DNA of 64,000 nt from Pseudomonas marvdashtae (GCF_014268655.2 NZ_JABWQX020000002.1:186001-250000); one strand, 5' to 3'. Numbered from the stretch's first letter, positions 16,860 through 25,965 are shown. Notes: generated from the letters alone by a model not told the origin. Translations and numbers: made by a program.

Positions 16860-17939
16860 TCAGCGTCGAGTCAACAACACCCCGGACTCCATGTGATGGG
16901 TCCAGGGGAATTGATCGAACAACGCGCAGCGGGTGATGCGGTGCGTATCGTTCAACTGCGCGATGTTCGCGGCGAGGGTGTCAGGGTTGCAGGAAATGTA
17001 GAGGATGTTGTCGAAACGCCGGCTCAGCTCGCAGGTGTCCGGGTCCATGCCGGCGCGCGGCGGGTCGACGAAGACGCTGCCGAATTCGTAGCTTTTCAGA
17101 TCGATGCCGTGCAGGCGACGGAACGGCCGGACGTCGTTCAAGGCTTCGGTCAATTCTTCGGCGGACAGGCGCACCAGCGTGACGTTGTCCACCGCGTTTT
17201 CGCTGAGGTTGCTCAGCGCGGCGTTCACCGAGGTCTTGCTGATTTCGGTGGCCAGGACTTTGCGCACTCGGGTGGCCAGGGGCAGGGTGAAATTGCCGTT
17301 GCCGCAGTACAACTCCAGCAAATCGTCGCTGCGATCGCCCAACGCTTCATAGGCCCAGTTGAGCATCTTCTGGTTCACCGTGCCGTTGGGCTGGGTGAAG
17401 GCGCCTTCGGGTTGGCGATAGCTGAAGGTGCGGCCGCCGACGTCGAGTTTCTCCACCACGTAGTCGTGGCCGATCACTTCCCGCTTGCCCTTGGAGCGGC
17501 CAATGATGCTGACGCCCAGGTCGGCCGTCAGTTTCGACGCGGCCGCGTGCCAGTGCTCGTCCAGCGGGCGGTGGTAACACAGGGTGATCATCCCATCGCC
17601 GGCGAGGGTGGTCAGGAACTCCACCTGGAACAGCTTATGGCTCAGTGGCGCACTGGCTTGCCAGGCGGCCTTGAGCTGCGGCATCAACTGGTTGATGCGC
17701 AGGCTGGCAATGGGAAACTCCTCGATGAGGATCGGCGTGCGCTTGTCGTCCTGGGAGAACATTGCGTAGTGCCGTTCGCCGGCTTCGCGCCAGAGGCGGA
17801 ACTCGGCCCGCAGGCGGAAATTCTTCAACGGCGAATCGAACACCGCAGGCTCGGGTGCATCGAATGGCGCCAGCAGGTCGCGCAAACGGGCGACCTTGTC
17901 CTGCAACTGGGCGGCGTAGGCCTGGGAATCAAAAGTCAT
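16860..17939 (-). CDS. trmA: tRNA (uracil-5-)-methyltransferase
   Basis: TrmA places the 5-methyl group on U54 of tRNA (ribothymidine in the T loop) using S-adenosylmethionine. The 359-residue protein has the SAM site [11 protein letters not shown] and the Cys nucleophile in [14 protein letters not shown]. The C-terminal [15 protein letters not shown] is the usual ending with the general-base Glu. It lacks the TRAM/FeS N-terminus of RlmD-type enzymes. Its ATG overlaps the stop of the NCS2 permease gene (ATGA at 17936-17939), so it is the second gene of that operon; ATG 17951 in the frame is less likely. Confidence 0.93.
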   Translation of the reverse strand: MTFDSQAYAAQLQDKVARLRDLLAPFDAPEPAVFDSPLKNFRLRAEFRLWREAGERHYAMFSQDDKRTPILIEEFPIASLRINQLMPQLKAAWQASAPLSHKLFQVEFLTTLAGDGMITLCYHRPLDEHWHAAASKLTADLGVSIIGRSKGKREVIGHDYVVEKLDVGGRTFSYRQPEGAFTQPNGTVNQKMLNWAYEALGDRSDDLLELYCGNGNFTLPLATRVRKVLATEISKTSVNAALSNLSENAVDNVTLVRLSAEELTEALNDVRPFRRLHGIDLKSYEFGSVFVDPPRAGMDPDTCELSRRFDNILYISCNPDTLAANIAQLNDTHRITRCALFDQFPWTHHMESGVLLTRR

Positions 17940-19231
17940 GCGTTGAACCAACCCAACTTGATAACGAACAGAATCGACAGGATGACCAGGGCCGGGTTCA
18001 GCTCACGGCCACGGCCAGACACCAGTTTGATGGCAGTCCAGGCGATGAAACCGAAAGCGATGCCGTTGGCGATGGAATACGTGAACGGCATCGCCAGGGC
18101 CGTGACGACCACCGGGGCGGCAACGGTGATGTCGTCCCAGTCGATTTCCGCCAGGCCCGAGGTCATCAGCACCGCTACGAACAGCAGGGCCGGTGCGGTG
18201 GCGAAGGCCGGAACGCTGGCGGCCAGCGGCGAGAAGAACAGCGCCAGCAAAAACAGGATCGCCACGACGATGGCGGTCAAGCCGGTGCGGCCGCCGGCGC
18301 TGACGCCCGCCGCCGACTCGATATAGCTGGTGGTGGTCGAGGTTCCCAGCAGCGAACCGGCCATGGCGGCGGTGCTGTCGGCAATCAGTGCGCGGCCCAT
18401 CTTCGGCATGTGGCCGTCCTTGCCCATCAGGCCGGCGCGCTTGGCGACGCCGATCAGGGTGCCGGAGTTATCGAACAGATCGACAAACAGGAACGCGAAA
18501 ATCACGCTCACCAGGCCGATGTCCAGGGCGCCCTTGATATCCAGTTGCAGGAAGGTCGGGGCCAAGGACGGCGGCGCGGAAATGATGCCGCCGAACGGCG
18601 TGAAGCCCATCAGGATCGAGACGACGGTGACCGCCAGGATGCCAATCAACACCGCGCCGCGCACTTTGAGTGCTTCCAGGGCGACGATCAGGACAAAACC
18701 CAGGGTCGCGAGGATCGGCGCCGGTTGCTTCAGGTCGCCAAGGCCGACCATGGTCGCCGGGTTCTTAACCACGATGCCGGCGTTGTTCAGGGCGATCAGC
18801 GCCAGGAACAGGCCGATACCGGCGGCGATGGCCGAGCGCAGCGGCAGCGGGATGCTGTTGATGATCCACTCGCGGATGCGAAAGATCGACAGCAGGAAGA
18901 ACAGCACGGCGGAGATGAATACCGCACCCAGCGCCACTTGCCAGGTATGGCCCATGTGCAGGACCACGGTGTAGGTGAAGAAGGCGTTCAGGCCCATGCC
19001 CGGCGCAAGGGCGATCGGGTAGTTGGCGATCAGGCCCATGACCGCCGAGCCAATGGCTGCCGCCAGGCAGGTGGCGACGAACACTGCACCCTTGTCCATG
19101 CCGGTTTCGCCGAGGATGCTCGGGTTGACGAACAGGATGTAGGCCATGGCCAGGAAGGTCGTGACGCCCGCCAGGATCTCGGTCCGCACGTTGGTGTTGT
19201 GTGCCTTGAGTTGAAACAGCCTTTCCAGCAT
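17936..19231 (-). CDS. NCS2-family purine permease (AzgA/adenine-hypoxanthine type)
   Basis: A 431-residue inner-membrane proton symporter with about 13-14 membrane segments. [29 protein letters not shown] at the N-terminus and the stretches [19 protein letters not shown] and [28 protein letters not shown] are signatures of the AzgA-like NCS2 subfamily that takes up adenine, guanine or hypoxanthine. The exact base cannot be told. It is the promoter-proximal gene of a pair with trmA, with a four-base overlap. It is divergent from the small exported protein gene, and the 214-base space between contains a tandem repeat. Confidence 0.88.
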   Translation of the reverse strand: MLERLFQLKAHNTNVRTEILAGVTTFLAMAYILFVNPSILGETGMDKGAVFVATCLAAAIGSAVMGLIANYPIALAPGMGLNAFFTYTVVLHMGHTWQVALGAVFISAVLFFLLSIFRIREWIINSIPLPLRSAIAAGIGLFLALIALNNAGIVVKNPATMVGLGDLKQPAPILATLGFVLIVALEALKVRGAVLIGILAVTVVSILMGFTPFGGIISAPPSLAPTFLQLDIKGALDIGLVSVIFAFLFVDLFDNSGTLIGVAKRAGLMGKDGHMPKMGRALIADSTAAMAGSLLGTSTTTSYIESAAGVSAGGRTGLTAIVVAILFLLALFFSPLAASVPAFATAPALLFVAVLMTSGLAEIDWDDITVAAPVVVTALAMPFTYSIANGIAFGFIAWTAIKLVSGRGRELNPALVILSILFVIKLGWFNA

Positions 19232-19372
19232 GTCTGCTCCCCGTGGCGCGCGCGGCGCCGTGAATGTATCGACCTCAACAGCAAAGCACAGGCCGCCAAT
19301 GGCGCCCGGGATTTTCTGCGGGTCGGAAAAAGCCGCGCATCATAGCAGCGCGGCGATGTGGCTGCGATCCTC

Positions 19373-19402
19373 GATGTACCGAGATGTACCGAGATGTGCC
19401 GA
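19373..19402. repeat. Three tandem copies of a 10-base unit
   Basis: GATGTACCGA occurs twice and GATGTGCCGA once, directly head to tail, in the divergent promoter region between the NCS2 permease and the small exported protein gene. The ten-base period puts each copy on the same helical face, which would suit a regulator, but no known factor is recognised. Confidence 0.7.
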
Positions 19403-19445
19403 GGCAATTATTGGGCCATACTGCGCGCGATTCCGGGAGGTCGGT

Positions 19446-19904
19446 ATGTATCGCATGAAGAAAATCGCATGGGTATGGACATGGGGCTGGGCCTTGGGCC
19501 TGGGGCTGTCCGTGGCGGCCGCACACGCCGCGTCGGCGCCGCCGCTGAGCGAGGTCAAGGTGCTCAAGGTCGAATCGCCGGCCTGCGGCTTCGAGGACAT
19601 CGTCGCGCAGCAGGAACGGACCCGCTGCGATCACGGTGGCCCGAATATCAAGGTCTACGTGTTGGAAGTCGGCTACGGCCATCAGCCTCACGTCACGCTG
19701 GATGGCTTCGAGGTCGACGGCACCCGCTCGCCGGTGTGTGCATTCAGCAATGGCAACCTGAACGATTGTTCGGCCAGGACCAAGGTGGTCGGCTACCTCT
19801 ATGTCTTCGACCTGAAGGGCAAGCAGGAAGGCACTTTCAGCTTCAGCAATGTGTCGATCAACGCACCGGGCAACCGGATGTCGACCCAGCTGTACATCAA
19901 ATGA
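19446..19904 (+). CDS. Small exported protein of unknown function
   Basis: A 152-residue protein with a signal peptide (MYRMKKIAWVWTWGWALGLGLSVAAAHAAS) and a mature part of about 120 residues containing four Cys, in PACGFED, RTRCDHGG, SPVCAFS and NDCSART. These could form two disulfides in the periplasm. The body looks like a small beta-rich domain, ending YVFDLKGKQEGTFSFSNVSINAP. I do not recognise a function; it may belong to a DUF family of small secreted proteins, such as DUF4354, but that is a guess. ATG 19446 or the second ATG at 19455 may be used. Confidence 0.7.
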   Translation: MYRMKKIAWVWTWGWALGLGLSVAAAHAASAPPLSEVKVLKVESPACGFEDIVAQQERTRCDHGGPNIKVYVLEVGYGHQPHVTLDGFEVDGTRSPVCAFSNGNLNDCSARTKVVGYLYVFDLKGKQEGTFSFSNVSINAPGNRMSTQLYIK

Positions 19905-19983
19905 CGACGTTCTGGACGCGCTTCGCCTGACACGGTCCGGCAAAGCTGGCTAGTCTTCAGGAATCACCCTGCGGAGAGTGCCC

Positions 19984-20550
19984 ATGATTCCTGGAACCAA
20001 GATCCCCCGAGCCCTGATTGCCGTGGCCGAAGGCGTCGACGACTTGCAGACGGTGACGCTGATCGACGTGTTGCGTCGGGCGCAGCTCGAAGTGGTGGTG
20101 GCAAGTATCGAGGGCCGCCGCATGTTCACCTGCGCACGGGGCACGCGTTTGACCGCCGATGGCATGTTGGTAGACCTGCTGGTCCAGGACTTCGACTTGA
20201 TTGTGCTGCCGGGCGGCATCATCGGCGCGCAACATCTGGCGGCCCATCAGCCGTTGCAGCAGTTGATCAAGGACCAGGCCGCCGCCGGGCGATTCTTTGC
20301 CGCCATCGCCGAAGCGCCGGCACTGGTGCTTCAGGCTTTCGGTGTCCTGCGCCAGCGCCGCATGACCTGCCTGCCCACTGTGAGCCAGCAACTGTCGGGG
20401 TGCAGTTTCGTCGATCAGCCGGTGGTCGTGGATGGCAACTGCATCACCGCCCAAGGCTCGGCAGCCGCCGTGGCGTTTGCCTTGACGCTCGTGGAGCAAC
20501 TCAGCGGCAAGGGTGTAAGGAGCGTGGTGGCCGCTGAGTTGCTGGCCTGA
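19984..20550 (+). CDS. DJ-1/PfpI-family protein lacking the conserved cysteine
   Basis: A 188-residue single-domain protein of the DJ-1/YajL type: KIPRALIAVAEGVDDLQTV at the N-terminus, DFDLIVLPGG at 69-78 and a nucleophile-elbow segment FFAAIAEAPALVLQAFG at 104-120. In DJ-1 and YajL the elbow reads AAIC-A, with the reactive Cys; here that position is Ala109. The usual Glu-Glu pair of the N-terminal loop is Asp19-Asp20. The fold is clear, but glyoxalase, deglycase or peroxide-sensing chemistry through that Cys is not possible. ATG 19984 is favoured over GTG 19978 because CGGAGAG at 19971-19977 then sits at normal spacing. It precedes paoABC by 111 bases. Confidence 0.83.
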   Translation: MIPGTKIPRALIAVAEGVDDLQTVTLIDVLRRAQLEVVVASIEGRRMFTCARGTRLTADGMLVDLLVQDFDLIVLPGGIIGAQHLAAHQPLQQLIKDQAAAGRFFAAIAEAPALVLQAFGVLRQRRMTCLPTVSQQLSGCSFVDQPVVVDGNCITAQGSAAAVAFALTLVEQLSGKGVRSVVAAELLA

Positions 20551-20661
20551 GAGGCGTTTCGTCATTCAATTGCCTTGAACGCTCACCCCACCCTGAAGTC
20601 GTACCCCTTATGACGGCGGTTTCCCAAAACGCCGCGTGTACGACCAACCGTGAGGTGTTCC

Positions 20662-21186
20662 ATGAGCGCGACCCTGTCCGAAGCGACGCAGGCGTCCTAC
20701 GCCAGTCATCCAATCCGTCTGACACTCAATGGCCAGGTGCGCGAGCTGCAGGTGTTGCCCTGGACCACGTTGCTGGACCTTTTGCGCGAGCAGCTTGATC
20801 TGGTGGGCAGCAAGAAAGGTTGCGACCACGGCCAATGCGGCGCCTGCACGGTGTTGCGTGATGGCAAGCGGATCAACGCCTGCCTGACCCTGGCGGTGAT
20901 GTGTGACGGTGCCGAGTTGACCACGGTCGAGGGCTTGGCCAATGGCGATGAGTTGCATCCGATGCAGCGCGCGTTCATCAAGCATGACGCGTTCCAGTGC
21001 GGCTACTGTACGCCCGGGCAGATCTGTTCGGCAGTGGGCCTGGCCAACGAAGGGCGGGCACAGACCGGTGGTGAGATCAGCGAGCTGATGAGCGGCAATC
21101 TCTGCCGATGCGGTGCGTACAACAACATTCGCGACGCCATTGAAGAAGCACTGCCGCTCTGCCAGCAACCGGGAGATGCGCAATGA
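20662..21186 (+). CDS. paoA: 2Fe-2S subunit of a PaoABC-type molybdenum hydroxylase
   Basis: The small electron-transfer subunit of a xanthine-dehydrogenase-family enzyme, 174 residues. It has two [2Fe-2S] clusters: a plant-ferredoxin site with Cys54, Cys59, Cys62 and Cys74 (CDHGQCGAC...C), and a helical-domain site with Cys113, Cys116, Cys148 and Cys150 (CGYC...CRCG). E. coli PaoA (YagT) starts with a long twin-arginine signal; this protein starts MSATLSEATQASYASHP with no RR motif, so it is probably cytoplasmic. ATG 20662 follows GAGGTG. It overlaps paoB by four bases (ATGA). Confidence 0.9.
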   Translation: MSATLSEATQASYASHPIRLTLNGQVRELQVLPWTTLLDLLREQLDLVGSKKGCDHGQCGACTVLRDGKRINACLTLAVMCDGAELTTVEGLANGDELHPMQRAFIKHDAFQCGYCTPGQICSAVGLANEGRAQTGGEISELMSGNLCRCGAYNNIRDAIEEALPLCQQPGDAQ

Positions 21187-22175
21187 ATCCCTTCCGCTAC
21201 AGTAAACCCGACACCTTGCAGGCTGCCGTCGATCTGTCGAGCGCGACCTCACGTTTCATCGCTGGCGGCACTAATTTGCTGGACTTGATGAAGGAAAACC
21301 TCACCCGTCCCCAACACCTGATCGATATCACCGGACTGCCGTTGGCGGACCTCAGCGAAACCCCCTCCGGCGGGGTCATGATCGGCGCGCTGGTGAGCAA
21401 TGCCGACCTGGCCTGGCATCCTTGGATCGAACGGCGTTACCCGTTGCTTTCCCAAGCCATCCTGGCAGGCGCCTCGCCACAATTGCGCAACATGGCCAGC
21501 ACCGGCGGCAACCTGTTGCAACGCACCCGTTGCTATTACTTCTACGACGCCAACGTGCCCTGCAACAAGCGGCGGCCCGGCAGCGGCTGCCCGGCCAGGA
21601 ATGGCCTGAACCGGATCCACGCGATCCTCGGGGCGAGTGACCAATGTGTCGCGACCCATCCCTCAGACATGTGCGTGGCCCTGGCGGCGCTGGACGCGGT
21701 GGTCCATGTATTGGGCCGGGGTGGGGCGCGGACCATCGAGTTCGCCGACTTTCATCGTCTGCCGGGCGACGCCCCTGAGCGGGACAATCAACTGGCCGAT
21801 GACGAGCTGATCACCTACATCGAGTTGCCTGCAGCAGGTTTCGTCGAACACAGCCACTACTTGAAGATCCGTGACCGGGCCTCCTATGCCTTTGCGCTGG
21901 TGTCAGTGGCGGCGGCGCTGGAACTGGACGGGCCGGTGATTCGCCAGGCTCGCCTTGCCCTCGGCGGGGTGGCTCACAAACCTTGGCGAGACCGGGCGGT
22001 GGAGAATTGGCTGACGGGCCAGACCGTCAGCCGCGAAACATTCACGGCCGCCGCCGATGCACTGCTGCAAAACGCCGAGCCGCTGGAACACAACGGCTTC
22101 AAGGTCAAGTTGGCGCGCCGGGCTATTGTTCGCGCCTTGAGCGATGCCGCACTGATGGGAGGCACCGCCCGATGA
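21183..22175 (+). CDS. paoB: FAD-binding subunit of a PaoABC-type molybdenum hydroxylase
   Basis: The 330-residue flavin subunit that passes electrons from the 2Fe-2S clusters to an acceptor. FIAGGTNLLDLMKENL at 25-40 and ASTGGNLLQRTRC at 105-117 are FAD-site signatures of the CO-dehydrogenase flavoprotein family. Cys117, Cys127, Cys136 and Cys155 lie in an insertion and fit the additional [4Fe-4S] cluster that distinguishes PaoB (YagS) from ordinary xanthine dehydrogenase flavoproteins. It overlaps paoA and paoC by ATGA at both ends, so the three subunits are translated in tight coupling. Confidence 0.9.
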   Translation: MNPFRYSKPDTLQAAVDLSSATSRFIAGGTNLLDLMKENLTRPQHLIDITGLPLADLSETPSGGVMIGALVSNADLAWHPWIERRYPLLSQAILAGASPQLRNMASTGGNLLQRTRCYYFYDANVPCNKRRPGSGCPARNGLNRIHAILGASDQCVATHPSDMCVALAALDAVVHVLGRGGARTIEFADFHRLPGDAPERDNQLADDELITYIELPAAGFVEHSHYLKIRDRASYAFALVSVAAALELDGPVIRQARLALGGVAHKPWRDRAVENWLTGQTVSRETFTAAADALLQNAEPLEHNGFKVKLARRAIVRALSDAALMGGTAR

Positions 22176-24373
22176 ATACGTTGAGCAAATCCATAGGCCA
22201 ACCCTTGGACCGAGTCGACGGCCTGCTCAAAGTCACGGGCCAGGCCCGTTATGCCGGTGAGTACCGCGAAGACGGCTTGCTGCACGGCAGCGTGGTGTCC
22301 GGCAGCATCGCCCGCGGCCGCGTGTTGCGGATCGATGCCAGCAAAGCGTTGGCCTTGCCCGGTGTGGTCGCGGTGATCGATCACACCAATCGCCCCCGGA
22401 TTGCCAGCTACGACGAGCCCTACCAGGATGCCGACGCGGCCGAAGGGTCGCCGTTCCGGCCGTTGTACAACGAGCAGATTCTCTACAGCGGCCAGCCGCT
22501 GGCGTTGGTGGTCGCGCAAAACCTGGAGCTGGCTCGCTACGCCGGTTCACTGGTTGAAATCGAATATGAAGTTGCCGATCACCAGACCGATCTGACGATC
22601 GTGCAAAACGAAGCCCATCCGGCACCGGCCGAGCTGCCCAAGCCTCGTGGGAATTTTCAGGGCGAATACGCCAGCGCGGCCCTCAGCGTGGATGTGTCCT
22701 ACAGCACGCCGATCGAGCATCACAACCCGATGGAGCCTCATGCTTGCACCGTGCTGTACCAACCCAACGGCTGCCTGCATATCCACGATAAAACCCAAGG
22801 CACGCAGAACTGTCAGGCGTATGTGCAGAAGGTGTTCGGACTGGAGCAGGACCAGATACGTGTATTTGCCGCGTTTGTCGGCGGTGCGTTCGGCTCCGGA
22901 TTGCGCCCGCAGTATCAGTTGCCGCTTGCGGTAATGGCGGCGCTGTCGCTGAAACGCTCGGTGCGCATCAGCCTGACGCGCCAACAGATGTTTACCTTCG
23001 GTTACCGGCCGCGGACGTTCCAGCGCGTGCAACTGGGCGCGGCCGCCAACGGACGGTTGCTCGCCGTGGCACACAGCGCCGTTGGCCAGACCTCGCGCTT
23101 CGAGGACTTCACCGAACACGTGGTGGAGTGGAGCGGCATGCTCTATCACTGCGATAACGTGACGCTGACTTACAAACTGGCGCCATTGGATGTTTATACG
23201 CCGTTGGACATGCGTGCTCCGGGCGCCGCCCTTGGTTTGATCGGCCTCGAATGCGCCATGGATGAGTTGGCCTATGCCCTGGCGATGGATCCGGTTCAAT
23301 TGCGCTTGATCAACTATGCCGAGCGCAACGAGAACGAGGGCAAGCCCTATTCCAGCAAGGCGTTGCGCGAATGCTACGCCGAGGGCGCCGCTCGTTTTGG
23401 CTGGGACAAGCGCAACCCGGAACCGCGCAGCATGCGCGAAGGCCGGCAATTGGTGGGCTGGGGCATGGCCGGGGGTGTGTGGGAAGCCATGCAACAGAAG
23501 GCCAGCGCCCGAGCGTCGCTGGACGCCAACGGCAAGTTGACGGTCAGCAGCGCCACCACTGACATCGGCACGGGCACCTACACCGTCATGACCCAGATTG
23601 CCGCCGAGGCGTCAGGGGTTTCCTTCGATGACGTCACCTTCGTCCTCGGCGACTCGTCGCTGCCGACCGCGCCGTTGCAGGGCGGCTCGTTCACTGTTTC
23701 GTCGGTGGGCACGGCGGTCAAGCAGGCCTGTGAGGCGCTGCGAGAAAAGCTCCTGGCCGTAGCGCGACAGAGCTGTCCAGCTTTCAGCGGCGCAACCCTC
23801 GAGCAAGTGACATTCGTTGACGGTGAACTGCGCATGGGGGAGGCCCGCGTCGCTTTGGCGGAACTGGCGCAAAAAAGCGGCGAGACACCGTTGCAAGTGC
23901 AAGTCACCGCCGAGCCTGATGAAAAACGCCAGGCCTACGCCACCGCCACGCATTCGGCGGTGTTTGTTGAGGTGCTGGTGGATGAAGACTTGGGCACGGT
24001 CAAAATCAACCGTGTGGTCAGCGCCATTGCGGCTGGCCGGGTGATCAATCCGAAGACCGCTCGGAGCCAGATCCTCGGCGGCGTGGTCTGGGGCGTCGGC
24101 ATGGCGTTGCATGAAGAAACCCTGACCGATCACGCCTTGGGCCGGCACATGAACCACAACCTGTCCGAATACCATGTGCCGGTCAACGCCGACATCGGCG
24201 ATATCGAGGTGATTTTCGTCGAGGAACAGGATGACATCGTCAACGCCCTCGGCTCCAAAGGCGTCGGAGAGATCGGCATCGTCGGCGTACCGGCGGCGGT
24301 GGCGAATGCGATTTATCACGCCACCGGAAAACGGGTCAGGGACTTCCCGATCACCCTCGACAAGCTGCTCTAG
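22172..24373 (+). CDS. paoC: Molybdopterin-binding catalytic subunit of a PaoABC-type aldehyde oxidoreductase
   Basis: The 733-residue large subunit that binds the molybdenum cofactor and oxidises aldehydes or N-heterocycles. GQPLDRVDGLLKVTGQARYAG at the start, VGGAFGSG in the middle and GSKGVGEIG near the end (Glu700, the active-site base) are the expected landmarks. E. coli PaoC (YagR) has 732 residues, so the protein is complete. The frame opens at 21983, but the start is ATG 22172, which overlaps the paoB stop. No paoD-like cofactor chaperone gene follows. The TAG stop lies in CTAG, shared with the stop of the opposing MFS gene. Confidence 0.92.
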   Translation: MNTLSKSIGQPLDRVDGLLKVTGQARYAGEYREDGLLHGSVVSGSIARGRVLRIDASKALALPGVVAVIDHTNRPRIASYDEPYQDADAAEGSPFRPLYNEQILYSGQPLALVVAQNLELARYAGSLVEIEYEVADHQTDLTIVQNEAHPAPAELPKPRGNFQGEYASAALSVDVSYSTPIEHHNPMEPHACTVLYQPNGCLHIHDKTQGTQNCQAYVQKVFGLEQDQIRVFAAFVGGAFGSGLRPQYQLPLAVMAALSLKRSVRISLTRQQMFTFGYRPRTFQRVQLGAAANGRLLAVAHSAVGQTSRFEDFTEHVVEWSGMLYHCDNVTLTYKLAPLDVYTPLDMRAPGAALGLIGLECAMDELAYALAMDPVQLRLINYAERNENEGKPYSSKALRECYAEGAARFGWDKRNPEPRSMREGRQLVGWGMAGGVWEAMQQKASARASLDANGKLTVSSATTDIGTGTYTVMTQIAAEASGVSFDDVTFVLGDSSLPTAPLQGGSFTVSSVGTAVKQACEALREKLLAVARQSCPAFSGATLEQVTFVDGELRMGEARVALAELAQKSGETPLQVQVTAEPDEKRQAYATATHSAVFVEVLVDEDLGTVKINRVVSAIAAGRVINPKTARSQILGGVVWGVGMALHEETLTDHALGRHMNHNLSEYHVPVNADIGDIEVIFVEEQDDIVNALGSKGVGEIGIVGVPAAVANAIYHATGKRVRDFPITLDKLL

Positions 24374-25608
24374 GCTTTCGCTTCCTCAACCGGTTCGTGC
24401 ATGCGGTCACGGTTGGCCAGGGTCGGGAACAGTTTGATCCAGGTCCCGGTCACCAGCAGCGTGCCGATACCGCCCATGACCACCGCCGGCACCGTGCCGA
24501 ACCAGTGGGCGGTCAGGCCGGACTCGAATTCGCCCAACTGGTTCGAGGCGCCGATGAACAGCCCGTTCACCGCGCTCACGCGACCGCGCATTTCGTCCGG
24601 GGTTTCCAGTTGCACGAAGGAGGCGCGGATCACCATGCTGATCATGTCCGCCGCGCCCAGCACCACCAGCACCGCCAAGGAAAACCAGAATGAGGTGGAG
24701 AGGCCGAAGGCAATCGTGGCGACGCCGAATATTCCCACTGCGGTGAACATCACCCGGCCGACCTTGCGTTCCACGGCAAACCGCGCCAGCCACAGCGACA
24801 TCAGCAAGGCGCCCACCGCCGGTGCCGAGCGCAACAGGCCCAGGCCCCAGGGACCGGTGAGCAGGATGTCCTTGGCGAACACCGGCAGCAACGCCGTGGC
24901 GCCGCCCAGTAGCACGGCGAACAAGTCCAGGGAAATCGCCCCGAGGATGTCCTGGCGGCTGCGGATGAAACGAATACCGGCCAGCAACGAATCCAAGGTT
25001 GCCTTGCCTTTGTTCAGCGGCGTTTGCCGGGCCGGCAGGTTGAGCATCAGGCAGCAGGCGATGATGTAGAGCAGCACGGTCGGCCCATAGACCCAGACGC
25101 TGCCGAAGGCGTAGAGCAAGCCGCCAAGGGCTGGGGCGACGATGGTCGCGGACTGCTGGGCCGATTGCGCGGCGGCGACGGCGCGGGGAAACAGCGCGGC
25201 CGGCACGATACTCGGCAGCAGCGCCTGGGTGGTCGGCATCTCGAAGGAGCGGGCGGCGCCCAGCAGGAAGGCGAGGATGAAGATCATCTCCCGCGTGACG
25301 TTGTCAGTGGCGCTACCGACCACCAGGGCCAGGGCGATCATCGCCTGCAACGACTGGCAGATCGCAGCGACCTTGCGCCTGTCGTATCGATCCGCCACAT
25401 GCCCAGTGTGCAGCATGAACAATACCCGTGGCGCGAACTCCACCAGCCCGACCAGGCCCAGGTCCAAAACGTTGCCGGTCAGTTGGTAGAGGTTCCAACC
25501 GATGGCCACGGTGAGCATCTGGAAGCCGCTGGCGGTGAATATCCGGGCCAGCCAGAAGGCGATGAAGGGACGATGGTGACGGAGCAGCAGCGGCGCTTGG
25601 CTGGGCAT
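24370..25608 (-). CDS. MFS exporter, EntS-like (MFS_3 family)
   Basis: A 412-residue major facilitator with about twelve helices. FIAFWLARIFTASGFQMLTVAIGWNLYQLTG at the N-terminus and GHVADRYDRRKVAAICQ as the helix 2-3 signature place it in the EntS/enterobactin-exporter-like branch, whose members export siderophores, macrolides or other small molecules. ETPDEMRGRVSAVNGLFIGASNQLGEFESG is the typical second-half motif. The substrate is unknown and nothing nearby makes a siderophore. It converges on paoC, and their stop codons overlap in the palindrome CTAG. Confidence 0.84.
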   Translation of the reverse strand: MPSQAPLLLRHHRPFIAFWLARIFTASGFQMLTVAIGWNLYQLTGNVLDLGLVGLVEFAPRVLFMLHTGHVADRYDRRKVAAICQSLQAMIALALVVGSATDNVTREMIFILAFLLGAARSFEMPTTQALLPSIVPAALFPRAVAAAQSAQQSATIVAPALGGLLYAFGSVWVYGPTVLLYIIACCLMLNLPARQTPLNKGKATLDSLLAGIRFIRSRQDILGAISLDLFAVLLGGATALLPVFAKDILLTGPWGLGLLRSAPAVGALLMSLWLARFAVERKVGRVMFTAVGIFGVATIAFGLSTSFWFSLAVLVVLGAADMISMVIRASFVQLETPDEMRGRVSAVNGLFIGASNQLGEFESGLTAHWFGTVPAVVMGGIGTLLVTGTWIKLFPTLANRDRMHEPVEEAKA

Positions 25609-25725
25609 CTAAGACAGGTCCGGTGATGAAGGCTTGGAGATTATCACCGAGCTGTAACTGGAAGTTGCGATGGCTGGGAAAATAGTTAGCCAAACATCGA
25701 TCTTACCCATGGTGCCGATTTTTTT

Positions 25726-25832
25726 GTGGCGAGGGGATTTATCCCCGCTCGAGTGCGCAGCGCTCGCAAAAGCTAGGGGCCGCTTCGCGCCCCAGCGGGG
25801 CGGTGCGACGTTTCGCTAAATCCCCTCGCCAC
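25726..25832. repeat. REPIN-type inverted repeat, copy C (interrupted)
   Basis: The left half matches copy B (GAGTGCGCAGCGCTC inner hairpin). The right half has GGGCCGCTTCGCGCCCCAGC, but the outer arm is broken: instead of GGGGATAAATCCCC the sequence reads GGGG, then about 16 foreign bases (25801-25817), then TAAATCCCCTCGCCAC. This copy is therefore disrupted and may no longer fold or move as a unit. Confidence 0.8.
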
Positions 25833-25951
25833 AACACTGCACGCCTCAAAACTCAAGAGTCTGGGTAGGGTTTCGGCACTGAGACAACCTGTCACGCGAC
25901 AAAAGACCACGCCGTCCATCGGCAAATATGCGACTACTCTTTGAACATTGC

Positions 25952-25965
25952 TTGATCCAGATCAA
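25952..25965 (+). promoter_or_regulatory. ANR/FNR box upstream of cioAB
   Basis: TTGATCCAGATCAA is an exact match to the FNR/ANR consensus TTGAT-N4-ATCAA. It lies 158 bases before the cioA start. In P. aeruginosa ANR represses cioAB when oxygen is low; the same logic is likely here. The transcription start is not known, so activation versus repression cannot be decided from position. Confidence 0.85.
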
